A stretch of DNA of 64,000 bases from Bimuria novae-zelandiae CBS 107.79 (lineage: Eukaryota; Ascomycota; Dothideomycetes; Pleosporales; Didymosphaeriaceae): positions 538,622 to 602,621 of the forward strand of contig ML976693.1 of NCBI GenBank assembly GCA_010015655.1. Reading direction: 5' to 3'. A program made the position numbers and the translations under genes. Under the pieces are notes generated by a model. The model was not told the origin of the DNA and made no database searches. It was given only the letters and a program-made list of their open reading frames with translations. Positions 32,248 to 44,609 of the stretch are shown one piece after another; positions within the stretch are counted from its first letter, which is position 1; each line of letters opens with the position of its first letter.

Positions 32248-35200
32248 GTTGATCGGAGTAGCAATACTAGGTCGAGTTGCCAATCAGATGAGTTAGCAAA
32301 TAGTGAGAAGTTGTAGACCACCGGCTACGCAGCTCAGTCGCCTACATGCCTTATATGCTCCGTATGGTACTCCACTGGGTGGGAGATTGAGCGTTATGAC
32401 TCTAACAGCTGTGCTCTGACAGTATGCCCTGTGCACAGTGGATTTGGTGTAACAACGTTAGCTGTCTTTAGTATGTTACTTCGTTAGCTGCGGGCTGTAT
32501 GTCCCGTAAGATCGCATGCTCGAGCTGCAATTTGCGCGATCAGTTCCACTATTGACATTGTGATAAGGCATATGTGAAATAAGAATGTGATGCGCCAGTT
32601 GCATGCTATCGTTTCCTCAAAAAGACCTTAGTAGGCCAATGGAGTGATAAGAGCGGGAGGAGAGCACGGACGGGTAGGTTGGAAAGGCGACTGTTCCATG
32701 CATTAGAAGCATAAATCCTTCGAGCATGTGAAATGATAGTCCAGTTGCAAGCGATGCCCGTCTCGTTCTCACAGGCAGTCATCGCGGGATCTTGGTTACA
32801 CGTAATCCCATGGTCCTGTAAAGAGCTCCAGACTTCCAATCCCCACAACCAGTTGCAAAGCATCTCCTGGCGGACACAGACATGTACGAGTTGACGATGA
32901 TGGCCCTTAATGAGGACCTGGGAATGGCCATAATCACAAGCCTGATATAAATGCACGGGATGTCTGGAATGCAGGTACACCTCGACCCTACGGAAAAAGG
33001 ACCGAAGCCTAAATATGCCAGTTGGTTTACTCTAGTACGGCAATATGACTAACCATCCTATCGAGAAGCAATGGCAGTTGATTATCCGTTCACTGTTTTA
33101 GAAAATGTGTGTGAGGAGAACACGAGGTTCGCAGCTCGCAGAGTTTTTGGGCGGCGCCGGAAACAAAGTCGGGCCGAAAGTCTTGGCGAGCCTCGCTAAC
33201 TCAACTTTTTCTCTTGCGGGCACGCTTCATTCCTCAACGCACAACATCGCGCAACCCCAAGCGTACCTGGGAGTGCGTCTGGCTCGTCATGATCAGTGTT
33301 TTGTCATGATTGTCAGGCAGCTCCTCGCTTGCGCTCGTATTGCGGCCCCACGTTTGCCTGCTTCGCGGTTCAGCTTTCTATGGCCTCGGAGCAACATTAT
33401 ATCGTAGTGGGAGAGTGAAATTGGTTTTTAGCAGGACCGTGTCTTCTCCACCCCATTCATTGCCATCCACACGGATGCGTGGGACTATAAAAGGACATAC
33501 ATCTCTTCTTTTTGCTCGTCGCCAGTACTGTATCAATTCGCCCTTCGGTCCTCAATGTCTGAGCGTGATCCTATCTTCTACGCCATAGGGTGCCGGCCCC
33601 ATACGCGACCGCAGATCAAGTCAGATTCCCGAGGTTACTGAGAGCACTCGAGTAAGGCTCACGATGCAATCGTGGCCTCAGCACACGGTGTCCCGGGTCG
33701 GGCTCCATCGTCTGCACTGTGGCTCCGGGAAGCCTGAGCTGTGGCTCGTGTGCAAGCTCTGGCGCCCGGAAGGTACCTCGTGGCGCATGGAGGATTCCCA
33801 CGCGGAAGTTCTCCGATTACGAATAGACAAAGTGTTTACTTTTCCGTCGCGCTATCCAGTATACAGACGCTCAGCCGCACTTTATCGACTTTAAGTTCTG
33901 ATGGCGATAGAGTTTGAGAGTCAGGCTCAGAATCCTAAACGCTGTGGCTGTACTCCGCCATCCTCAAAGCACTGCTTTCCATCGAAGTCGCGCTCCCGCG
34001 CAACACACGATGGTGATATCTTGAACGTAAGTTCAGCACAGTGTGGCGTTACTCAGCCCGCTGCAACCTCAACTGCGTCTGGGGTCAACGTTGGAGCACA
34101 GATTGTCAGAACCGAGGCGTAGCTTTGAACGCCCACCTAGGTGACCCAGTGCCTTGCGACCGAACATAATTCATAGCTACTCATGTGGGGTATGGTTCAA
34201 TGTGGTGGCTGGTAGATGAACTACGCCCCGTGTTCTAGGTGTGTTTGGACTTGGCGGCGCTTGCACGGTGGATTGTCCGGCCGAGCTTACGCGGGAACAT
34301 ACACTTCGTCTTTTCCCCTGGAAATCGGAAATCGTACATTGACGTCAGTTCTCGATACGGGAAGATTCGAAATTCAACGGCTGCACAGCGTTGTGTTATA
34401 GGTATTTCGATGCATATTCTAATCAAATCCGCATGCCCCTTACTTATCCACGTAGTTCAGGTATTCTATGCAGTGCTAGCCCCTCCGTATACAACATATT
34501 GTAGGTATCAGCCCCACCAGTTGTTAGAAGCTGTAGTTTTTCTGCAAACCGTGTACCTTTGTCGGCCTTGCAGAATGCATGGTCTTCCTCTGGTCAGACC
34601 CTGCATAGGAGCACATAGTTTATCAGGTCAGATACTCGTCAGACCGAAGAAACTGACCCTGGTGAGGCGACATAATGAGAATCATGTCCCAATGAAGATG
34701 CTTGTGCTGAGTACAGCGCCAGTGTATGCGGCATGGTTGGACCTATTTGTGGATCACGAAACAATCAGGTGGAACAGACATTCTTTAGCGAAGGCACGGA
34801 GAATGTTCGTCTTGTGGGGACTAAGCTTTAGTGCCCGACTCATCAGTTTCATGATAATGAGGGTGCCGTTTAGTACTGACGATCGGATTTCTGCCTGCTA
34901 AGAGTGTCATTCACAGGGGCTAACACCTATATTCATGACTGTATAGTGGGCTACCACAAGAGAGGGTAGGCAATGCACTGACCAGGAACCGTGGCGCCTA
35001 GAATCAGAGCAGAGATGGTAAGACACGAGCAAAGTTTTATTCAAAGCGGTTTGGTGATTAATCACACGAAATTATTGATCCTTTTAGTGGAACTGGAAGG
35101 AAAATGGGCTGTTGCTGTGGTTCCATTTCATATTATACCTAACTCGTCTCGAGGGCAATATTGTGAAAATCCAGATGCCGAAGAAATTTCTGCGCACTTA

Positions 35201-37553
35201 TGGTTTACAGGCTCGGAAGAAGCGCAAGACAGATGTACTTCAAAACGTGAACAACAAAATAGGAGGCGAGGAGCGAATATAGGGGGAAATAAAATATTGC
35301 GCTATAGCTTAGAAGAAGGAACAGGTAAATAGACCGGCTAACTCAAAGCCAGTTTGCTTTTTAGGGTACGCAAATTCTTTCTCGAAACACTGAAACCCAA
35401 CTCGTTGTCTAGATTAGGCAATTCATACGCGTGACTTCTGTTCCTGTGTAATCAGCGTATTATAAGCGTGTTATAATTGCTTGTATGTTGATTGATCTGT
35501 TCAGATCGTTCTAGTACGCAATGTCCTCTTCCCCTTGTTGAAAATTGCCAAGTTGACATGTATCGAAAGCTATGTCATCGCTTGTTTCTTATCGGCCCTT
35601 CGAGATCGCGGTGTTGCCTCATTGACTGCTTCGTTATGTGTCCTGGAAGTCGTCGATTTGGGACGGACGAAGGCGGTGTGGAATGTATGAGGCAAGGCAG
35701 ACTCGTATCTCCATACCCCTAGATACATACGGCGGTTCCTCGCTGTATCTAGGTCCTACCACTTGATGGTGCAGTCTATCATGACGAAGTTGTTGTCGGT
35801 GTAGTCGCACGCGCTTGCAGTTTAGCGCAGACGCGAAAACACAGCCACAGTGCTTTGGACCAGTGAGGCACGCTGTGTTCACAAGCGCCATGCGGCTAAA
35901 CATAATCGCTCGAAAATGTCACCGCTCTCGCGACCACATCCGACTTTCATCTGCATATGCACCCCAAGACGCTTCTCAGGATGCACACCGTTTCAAAATG
36001 CCATCTCCGCACGCGATTGCAGTGTTGTGGATGTTATCAAGGTGGCTGATTTTCGGTGAGGGACACCTCGCTTCGCTCTCGCCTTCAACCTGTCTCGCAT
36101 CATCAGAAATTAGCAGATCAAGCTACCAGCCTCAAGCACGGTTGAAGCGCAGCCACGGCTCCTGGTGCTGGAGTTCCACAGTGTAGGATCGATGCACTCC
36201 GAACCCAATTCTTCCTATGACCAGCTCCATGGCGCGAGTTGCACGGAAAGGTGATATCACCTGGAAGCTGAAGCACAGCCACTGCTTCATTTGGGTGGTG
36301 AGGATAACGTACGCCGCAAACACCTATTATCCTAACTTGATTCGAGCCAATCAGGACCTGGTGGACTGGATGCGATATGCTCTCTTCCATATTTCGATTA
36401 CTCGTAACAATTGCGGTTGCTCCGAGCGGTTTCAGACCCTGTAATCACCAAGACGAAGTACCTGCATATCGTTACCGTTGGACTGGGGAGATATCTCGGC
36501 ACGGCCGTACTGCCACGGCCTGTCATCCACCCTACGCTTCAGCCGCGGATGTCATGCGAACCACGACAGTGAGGCAGCAGGAGCTTTAGCTCGCTCGTTT
36601 GTTGTACAACAATAGAGAGCTCCAAGACGAATGACTCAGTCAAGCGGACAGCGCGTGCTATTGCGCATGAAGCCACTGTTTCTTCCGTGGCCCATGTTTG
36701 GTTGCCATGTGCAGTAGTAGAGCCCTCCAGGCTGTTCGAAGGCCAAAGCGTTCTAGTCCCGCTCGCACCCCGGACCGGTGAACTAACCTCATGGTACTAC
36801 GTGCGCCGGTTGGCTCGACGGGAGTACCGAGCTGGGAATGCCTGTTTCTCACGCTTCTATTTCCGACCGTGCTGTTCAGACTAGGGACGGATGTTGGCGT
36901 AGATGCCTAAATCAACAGTATACTTGAAGACATACACCTTCAAGCCCCGGCCCGCCTGCATATGTTGGCATGACGCTCACCAATCAGGCGACTTACGTCA
37001 TGGCAGCCTCAAGCGGATGACCGTTTTAGTCAAGGGTGTCAATCATTCATCGTCTATCCCCGATCCACGGGTATCTGCCGTCATCTACTACTTAGGCGAG
37101 TTGCTTCGGCTCCGGGCGCAACGTTGCGGAGGGTGAATACATAGACTGCGCTTTGACGTAGTATCGTTCTCCATCTGTCAAACCGTACGTTCCTTCTTCT
37201 TTTTCCGGCTTCAGTTGCGCCCTTCGTGAGTCTTTAGTTTATTCTACTAGCAGGCATCTTGCTCCGCTAGCTGTTCGTGGACTATCTCGTTTCAACTGCG
37301 CAGCCTCAACTTTCATTGAGTGCCTCAGTCTTCCAGTCTTCACTTGGCCCGGTGCCGGATCTACCACCTTGAGATGAGGCAGTCGTAAACCGTCTTCCTA
37401 TTATATATCATCAGCCAACCTTTCGAGCTTCGATGCAGATTATCTCGAACCAACAATCCCTCCCATTCCATCACCACTCATCAAATAGCTGTACTAGTAC
37501 CATTTCGTACAGTATATCGATCACCGAATCGGATAGCAAGCTCCCTCTGCGGC
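32248..37553. other. Gene-free 5.3-kb stretch
   Basis: The longest non-genic interval in the window. Frames up to 220 codons (34239-34901 +) exist but show no motifs, no signal peptide and no intron logic. A TATAAAAG box at 33486-33493 is followed about 60 bp later by ATGTCTGAGCGTGATCC opening only 28 codons, which might be a relic promoter and start. A 113-codon plus frame lies at 34991-35332, unrecognised. The last 400 bases probably hold the 5' leader of the bZIP gene at 37554. Composition is ordinary, not AT-rich, so this does not look RIP-altered. Confidence 0.45.
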
Positions 37554-38185
37554 ATGTCACAGAACCAATCCGCAAGCAATCAGTCTACAATGTCTTCAAG
37601 GGGAGGTTCTTCATTATCCGGAAGAGATCAGTCTAGGCCGAAGTCTGATGAGTGGTCGGAGGTCACAGATCCAAATGAGCGCAGAAAGATCCAGAATAAG
37701 CTCGCCCAGAGGCGATTTCGTAAGTGCCCTGGCAATCGTCAAGCATCTAGCACCACTAATGCGTCTACAGGGGACAAGGTTCGAGGGCAAAAAGAGGAAG
37801 CAGAACGCGAAGTCGAGAATCAACGCCGTGCAGGGAGCTCGTACACCTCTCCAGACCCGGACCACATCGATCACAATCGGGAGCTCTCGGGGCTACCGTG
37901 GGGTGGGATTTCCATGAGACATATTGTGGAAACAGGAAGAACCAGGGAGGAGGAGAAATCACAACGAAGCTCTCGCGAGAGCTCAGTATATGCGGCGGCG
38001 TCGCGCACGGGCGGCAGCAGCAGGTGAGATCTCCCCATGTGTGAGTTGTCTTTTTTCCAATTCAGCCTGTTCGCGTTGACTTACGCCTCTACAGAGTCGG
38101 CTTACATCTCACCGATCAATTTGCTCGAGGCTATCCAGCATGGCGATACTTTCCCTATCGTCATCCTGGCTGGGGGTCAAAATGA
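37554..38185 (+). CDS. bZIP transcription factor, fungal, possibly frameshifted in last exon
   Basis: Exons 37554-37719, 37771-38023 and 38095-38185 give 169 aa as sequenced. The first intron (51 nt, GTAAGT...CTACAG) restores the basic region ERRKIQNKLAQRRF-RDKVRGQKEEAE, with N-x7-R intact. Exon 2 carries family-typical stretches: RRAGSSYTSPDPD, LPWGGISMRHIVETGR and SSRESSVYAAASRTGGSS. The leucine zipper is weak, as in this ascomycete group. The 71-nt second intron is GTGAGA...CTACAG. Exon 3 reads VGLHLTDQFARGYPAWRYF to HPGWGSK-stop. At a GGGGG run (38172-38176) the +1 frame continues QNDIPLTVGICFVRDN for 100 more bases, so one G too many is suspected; the intended end would then be about 38282. 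It is a nuclear regulator of unknown targets, unlinked in sequence to the bZIP at 1796. Confidence 0.78.
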
Positions 38186-40235
38186 TATACCACTCACCGT
38201 TGGTATATGTTTCGTTCGGGACAACACATTTGTCTTGCATGGCTCTGGTAGCCTTTTCGTCTTACACATATTTGGGGTCTGATTCGGAGTTGTGAAGCTC
38301 AACGTGTTACGCCTCTATGATTATGGTGGTCTCCTGTGGGCAAAGGAGAGTCGAAAGTCACGCTGCTGTGCAGCGCGTCTTCGATCAGTTTTGCTGCCCT
38401 TTCCTTTAATGTCTTTCCAGTCGCTTTCAGCCGGGCGTTTATTCACTACTCACTCTAATCATAAATTCTACTGAGGGGTATTGAACTCTAAAATTCTGCC
38501 CCGGCAACCGAAGTTCCACAAGATTCACAGTGCACTGTTTGCTTATTTTTAGCGTCGTCAAGTCGTCCAGCAGTCGAGGGAGCCTTAGCGCTTGCGGAAG
38601 TGTGCCGCATTGCAACGGCATTGAGATCAACAGCAAGCGAACGGTTGGACCCTCCGGGCCGGTCTGGCGTATACTGTAGATCGCGTTAGAGGCCGAGTCG
38701 CAGGTTGTGACGCCGCACAAGCCTCCACCATGCCTGCATATGTTTCGCGTTTTATCGTAACGGTACGGCGTCTGATTGGCTCCATTTTCTGTAACAAGCA
38801 TGTGAGAGTGGCTCAGCTATCTCTGAAACCAATACTGTTTTCGAGAGCTCGAAGTCTTGCAGCAGTTTTCTCTCATGTCGGATTTTTTCGCATAATCTTT
38901 AACGCTCATAGAATTTGTTCTCCACATGCACTCCCGTCCAAGGCGTAATTCAGGTGACCGCGGACTAATGCGGACGGAGGCATTCACGCTCACATGCCAA
39001 GATGTGGCGCTTCCGATCCAGTGCGCCTCGCAGCGGAATGCTGAGCCAGAAAATCGATTGGTGGTTGCGGGGTAGAAAAGCGCACGGCGAGGCTGAGCCC
39101 CCACAGCCCATAAGCCCATTCGGCTAGAGCCCGCTTGCCTGCCTCGTCAGAACCATCTCACTCACGCACCTCAACCTCGACCGTCACACTACACCCTACA
39201 AGCCCACCATTGAAGCGCTTCGCTGTCGGTCCCTCCGTCCAAAGTCTCGGAAATGTGGCTTTTGAACAGGCTGTCAAGAGCGCGGAAACAGCGATAACCC
39301 AGTCTTGCCACGCTCCAGCGACTGTTGATGCCTTACCGATGCCTGCTTGGATCCGTTGTACCGTCCACGGAAGCCTTCGAGCAGAGTTTGAAGCGTCGTA
39401 CAACAGGACTCCAACAATCGGTTAGGACAACCCAGCCAATGAGCAATGCAAACTGAATAGCCTTTGAGGACTACAGGAAGCTCGAGGTCTCACTTTGGAC
39501 ATAACGCGCTGCTACGTCCTCATCAGCCCTATATCAGCACGCCCCGGCGGCCAGTCCCGGACTATCAGTTAACGGCACAGCAATTCGTATCTGCAAATAT
39601 GGGGAGTATAGCGCTACCTGTTGACGTCAATACCCCTTACCCACAGGGCATACTCTGTCGTCTTAGCCGCGACTACTGGGCTCTAGCCCCCTCGAGGCAG
39701 TCTATTGGTGAATCATACTAACAACTGCTGGGGTTAATACGTTCCGTATGGGGTGCGGCTATCTGAATTGACATCCATGCTCCGGGCGTACCGATGAAGT
39801 TTTGCTCTTTCGGACCGTCTCCCAACCTCATTCGTCCTCGATCAGCCCTGGCGTCAAACAAGCTGATCACGGTAGATACCTCAGCCGTCATGCAGCTTCC
39901 GCCTGTATGCAGTGCAAAGATACAGTAGCTCGGGCCACTCTGAACGCTACTTTGTCTCGGTCATTGGTCTGACCCCCTCTGTTGCCTTCGGTAACTTGTT
40001 GAGCGGGTCTCTACCTTGTATATCGGGCTCAGCTAGAGTCCTTGACTACCACCCACAAGTTCTCCGCCGCAGCCTCTGTGGCGTCAACGGTAAATCTATC
40101 ACGCGCTTAGTGGGACTGAAGACTAGTGTGCGGAACATTGAAGGATTTGCTAGGTTTGCGGCGTGAACTGCTTCGATATATAACTTGGTACAAAGCCTCA
40201 TCAACAAGCCACAGCACGACATCAGATCTTCCTCC
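38186..40235. other. Intergenic 2-kb stretch
   Basis: This follows the bZIP gene and precedes the SWIM gene. It would include the possible extended end of the bZIP frame to 38282. No other gene is supported. Frames of up to 120 codons on both strands lack motifs. Confidence 0.45.
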
Positions 40236-41626
40236 ATGTCCGCAGAACAGCTTTCCAAGTTGTCGCTGAGTGATATGGTGACCACTCGAGCTGGATCGCG
40301 AACAGGCCCTCCACAGACACCACCTCAAGATTCGCCCACGTCCAGTCCAGTCTCTCCGACTCCGTCGATCATTGAATCGGTAAACGGTCATAGATATGAT
40401 GTATCAACCTTCGATGACGAACTACGCCGGAGAGCCAAAATCGGCCTTGTCAAGGAGGACAACAACATTCGAATGCGATTTTGTGGGGAGGCAGACGACG
40501 GCCAGAAGTATTTCTTCCACCTGGAGGATGACATTACTGTGAAGCTGGAAGTAGAACGAGTTCCGAAGTGCAGCTGTGGTGTTGCGCAGAACAGAGGGGC
40601 TTGTAAAGTACGTTTCGCGCGTCCCCCTGATGTGAAACTTACTCATTTACTGAGCAGCACATATTCTGGATGTGTGGTCAACTTAGCTCAGTCCTGCCCA
40701 CGGACGAGACCATCCCACTAGCGCAGGACGGATCGACTGTGCGAAATGCACATCCGGCGAGTGTACTCAAGAGCAAGGGCCTTGACCAGTTTGCCGAGCA
40801 TCTCCATTGGGTTATCGAAGATGACTTGCCGGAAGACGACGAACTGGCTGACGAGATAGCCAATATGCTTTCAGTTTTCGAACCGTCGGGAGCGCTACCT
40901 GCTGAGTTCAAGAGCGAAGACACACGGGAGCTTTCGGTGGAGTCCCGCATGTACCGGGAATTCAAAACTATTCTTCTGGAACAGGCTGTACAGTGTCCGG
41001 CCTTCTATCTTCGCCTGACCCGACTCATCACCTCCGAATTCCAAGTAAAGCGCTTTTTTGCAGAGATCAATAAGCGAATCGATCGAGCTTTCAAGGCGCT
41101 GGATGTATACATCGAAACGGGACCCACCAATCGCCCTTCGGAAGGTCTCGATGTAGTGAACTGCGCCCTCAGACTCAACCGTTTGGTACAGGCTATCGAG
41201 GAGTATCGAAATGAATCTCTCGAGTCGGATGCCGGAGAACGGAGGGATGATGAGCTGGTCGAGAAGTTGGCAGGAGCGGTCCTTATCAGGATCCTGGATG
41301 AGGTGACACGCCGTAATTACAATGCATATGCCAACGCTACGTGGGGCGTTCCATCTACCAATCCTAGGGAAAACAACTTGTTCGTCTGCTTGATCGGCCC
41401 TGCCAGTGAGGACCAAGGGCTCTTCGTGCTGGATTCGCTTCAGGACATGGCTCCGAATGTTATCCGGCATCACAGTGTGGACTTGGGAGATATCGAAGTC
41501 GTCCTTCGCAATACACCGCTGACGCCCCCGGCGTACCTGAATGCTTTCCGTACGCTCCTGCAGGACAGCAGAAAGAGAGCGGCATCCCAGAGTGCTGGAA
41601 GCAGCGCAAAGCGACCGATGCAGTGA
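40236..41626 (+). CDS. SWIM zinc finger protein, fungal, unknown role
   Basis: Two exons, 40236-40607 and 40658-41626, encode 446 aa. The 50-nt intron (GTACGT...GAGCAG) splits the zinc motif exactly between Lys124 and His125: CSC (112-114), then C123-K-H125, that is C-x-C-x8-C-x-H, the SWIM signature, followed by IFWMCGQL. Without splicing the motif is destroyed, so the intron is secure. SWIM domains bind nucleic acid or protein partners and occur in MuDR-like transposases, MEKK1, and the Shu2/SWS1 recombination proteins. The N-terminus is Ser/Pro-rich; residues 195-440 are helical and acidic (VIEDDLPEDDELADEIANML) with no domain I can name. The tail is basic (SAKRPMQ), possibly nuclear. The ATG at 40236 is the first in the open frame. 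No transposon features surround it, so I take it as a host gene. Confidence 0.8.
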
Positions 41627-43727
41627 GCACTGGATTCCGAACCGCCCAACTATATTCCGATACTGGATCGCGTCACCGCGATTGCTTCAGACATTCTTTT
41701 CGCTATCCTTTCGCGAATTACCTTCGGAGTGTACCGTTCTGCTTAGCGTTCCAAAAGGACGAAGTCTTCCAGACGGCTACACTTTTGATTTCCTTTATCT
41801 TTCTCTCCTTCCAACACTCTCCTTCGATTCGACTTTACCTTTGCTAATTACGGGCATCTGGCATGACTTTCCTTCAAGCTCTTTACCGACTTTTCTCGAT
41901 TATCCTTCTTTCTTCTTCCTGGTTCTGGTTCGATGCTCTTGGTAACGTCAATGACTTTACCACGTGGCATGTTCCTAGACCTGTTTGTTCAGCTTCGGCG
42001 CCTTTACACGACACTCCTTCTCTTCAACCTATGTTCCCACTTGTACATACTCCTTAACCTAGCTTGACCCAAAAAACTATTTTTGCAATTCCTTACCCTG
42101 CATACGAATCGCAATGCGAACACTGATGCACTTCGATGATGAAAATGTTTGCTCAGATACGCTGCAGGGTATGTCGACTATGGAGACTGCAAGCGTAATT
42201 GGATTCTCCTATTACTCTCACCATGACTTCCAGACCGCCCTCAGCGACCCTCGTATCGCATGTTGGGGTACTCAGACCATAATATGGTATAAGATTCAAC
42301 CCAGCCGATCACTGGCGTAGTATTCACTGTGGGCCGCGTCCTCTATCCCGCACCCACGACCGGAGCATAAATGCCCCTCCATACCATCCCAAGCGCCCGC
42401 AACCTCACTCAAAGGGTACTCTCATTACAGCTGCACATAAGCGTCCAGGTGATGCGTATAGCGGGGTCGTATCCGCTGCGACGGACACGCTGCCAAGGCG
42501 CGGAGGTCCCTAGTTCTGAGCAACGCATGCGTCAAACGAAGCTAATAAGGGCCGACCGAGGGAGAGCCGATGTGGAGAACTGGTGTGGAACGCGGTGCGC
42601 GTTGGGTTTCGGGCCGCTGCATGGTGTTGTTTGAAGTGTGTGGTGTGAGAGTGGAATGGACGGCCCCTCATCGTTCACCGTGAACGTCAGGTGACGAGAA
42701 GGCATCCATGGATTGTACAACGACACAGCTACAGACAATATCTGACAGACTACAGTTGGATGGCCGTCGGACGACCGTTTCGGCCCGTTCTTGAGTTGCT
42801 CCATAATATCGGACCCTTCCCGCGGGAACGCCCACGCAGACAACTTGCAGTTAGATAAGAGTGGCTTGCATGCGAGTGCATACGTTCCCTGTCATCACGG
42901 CAAGTCTGACGAAATCGATTAGAAAAGCAACAACTAAGCAGCATAAGCCCTTATCGTAGGTGTCCCAACGCGGAGGCACAGGACGCAGGCAGCGTCAGAC
43001 GTCGTTGTCGGCCGTGGACAATTTCATTTGACTGCTCAGGATGAATAAAGTGCGGCCTCTGAGTGGCGTCTCAACTGAATGCGATGTGCATTCCTCGTCC
43101 CTTGGTCTGGTTAGAGCTATCTACGATGATCGTCAAGATACCGCAAGACGGTGGTGGGCCGGCGGCACACTGCGCAAAGCTTGTTGGCTGACGGAGACCA
43201 CGGTGCATGTTAGCTTTGGAGCGCCGCCCTCCCATTTGACGTGGGCCGACGCGGTGTATCCACACAGGTCCTTTGTTCCTTCCCTAGAAGAATGCGGGGA
43301 AGGCGCACCTTGCCCAGCGGGGTTTAGTGCGTAAGTGGTGGTGCATCGTCGGTGCTCCGCTCCTGCTGCAGTGTGCTGAGCTGCCCGCATATTAAGATCG
43401 CCCCTTCCTCACGTCGCCATACATTCCTCGTTAATCCGCTGTTGTTGCTGTTCTCTGTACTTCGTTGTGAAACTCGCTCCACACCACGACCGCGCTGTCT
43501 CGGCCCTTATCACGCATCGGTGACGTGACGTATCACGCTTTGTAAGTACCCGCCTTGGAGCATGGATAGCCATCGGAGCGGGCTTTCGTTCGCTATATCT
43601 GCCCCCGCGCTCCCGCGGCTCTTCTGCCTCTCACACCGCCACTGATCATTCTCATACACCAATTGACCTCGTTCCAGCTTACAACCCACTCGAACACACA
43701 ACACGTCCCCTCCCACAACGCTCCGCC
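41627..43727. other. Intergenic 2.1-kb stretch
   Basis: The first 400 bases are pyrimidine-rich and fit a 3' UTR of the SWIM gene. The last few hundred before 43728 are CA/CT-rich and fit a promoter and leader. No gene is supported between; overlapping short frames only. Confidence 0.5.
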
Positions 43728-44609
43728 ATGTCTTCCGACCGCAGCTCACCACCGCTTCCGAGCCCCGGTGCCTCCGACCGTAGGCGCTCCTCCGTCACCG
43801 GCCAGACGTTCCGGGACATCTTTGGTCAGGGCAGTGCTCCTGGCCAGACCCAACCGTTCCCAGGCCCCATCACCACGGCGGCTGTCAACGCCCAGCGAAG
43901 GCGCCTCTCGCTCACCACCATCGGCCTCTCGGGGTCTCCCAATCAGACGTCGCCTTTCCAAGCCCGTCCTCGCACCGAAAGCCTCTCCAGCGCCAACTCC
44001 GGTTCTGTCGACGAGAGTCCGTTCGAAGATGATCCGACCCCTTCCGCGAGTAGCAACCCCGCCACGCCTTTTGCTCGGCGGCTGAGCTTCGGTGCGCGAG
44101 CCATGCGGGATGTCAGGCAGGGCAATGGCAGTGTTGGGAACCCCAATGGTAGACCCTCCATCCATAAAGTCTCCTCTCCCCCGACTGCAAGAGGTCGAGG
44201 TCTGTCTTCATCCACATCTACTGCACCCCACCCTCTTTCACCTCATGTACAGTCGGCCGCCTCCGGTTCTAAACGTTCCGAACGGGCGTCGTCTTTTCAC
44301 TCCTCAGACATTTCTCATGTACTTTTCGAGCATTTCAAGCGACATCCTGATCAAGCCTTCGGAGAACACGAGCTGACGACTATGCTTTCGACTTCAGGTG
44401 AAGGCTACAGTTTTGCTGAGAACCTGCGCACTCGCGCCGAGCGTACCTCCATGTCCGCTCCCAAGCCGATATTGACGCAGTCCTCGACGCACCAACGTGC
44501 TAAGAGTGTGGCTATCATGGAGCCACCCGTCCGCGAGATGCCCAAGCAACCGAAAGTACCGGACGCCATGCAGGAACGTATCCTTAAAGGCGACTTCTAC
44601 ATGGACTAA
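43728..44609 (+). CDS. Conserved fungal Ser/Pro-rich protein, unknown function
   Basis: The frame is open for 293 codons from 43728. The N-terminus is disordered and Ser/Pro/Arg-rich with repeated RRxS-type sites (DRRRSSVTG, QRRRLSLTTIG, ARRLSFGARAMRDV), which look like basophilic kinase targets. The C-terminus (LRTRAERTSM, HQRAKSVAIMEPPVREMP, ERILKGDFYMD) matches a conserved ending I associate with an uncharacterised ascomycete protein family. Bases 44200-44397 have every mark of an intron: GTCTGT donor, CTGAC branch site, and TTCGACTTCAG acceptor. The length of 198 nt is a multiple of three without a stop. Splicing gives ARGR-GEGYSFAENL and a 227-aa protein; retention gives 293 aa. I favour splicing. 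The role is unknown; a phosphoprotein is likely. Confidence 0.75.
   Translation: MSSDRSSPPLPSPGASDRRRSSVTGQTFRDIFGQGSAPGQTQPFPGPITTAAVNAQRRRLSLTTIGLSGSPNQTSPFQARPRTESLSSANSGSVDESPFEDDPTPSASSNPATPFARRLSFGARAMRDVRQGNGSVGNPNGRPSIHKVSSPPTARGRGLSSSTSTAPHPLSPHVQSAASGSKRSERASSFHSSDISHVLFEHFKRHPDQAFGEHELTTMLSTSGEGYSFAENLRTRAERTSMSAPKPILTQSSTHQRAKSVAIMEPPVREMPKQPKVPDAMQERILKGDFYMD

Noticed and set aside
34239..34901. 220-codon plus-strand frame
   Set aside because: No motif, no signal peptide, odd composition rich in Arg, His and Cys, and no intron or promoter logic; chance frame in a gene-free region.
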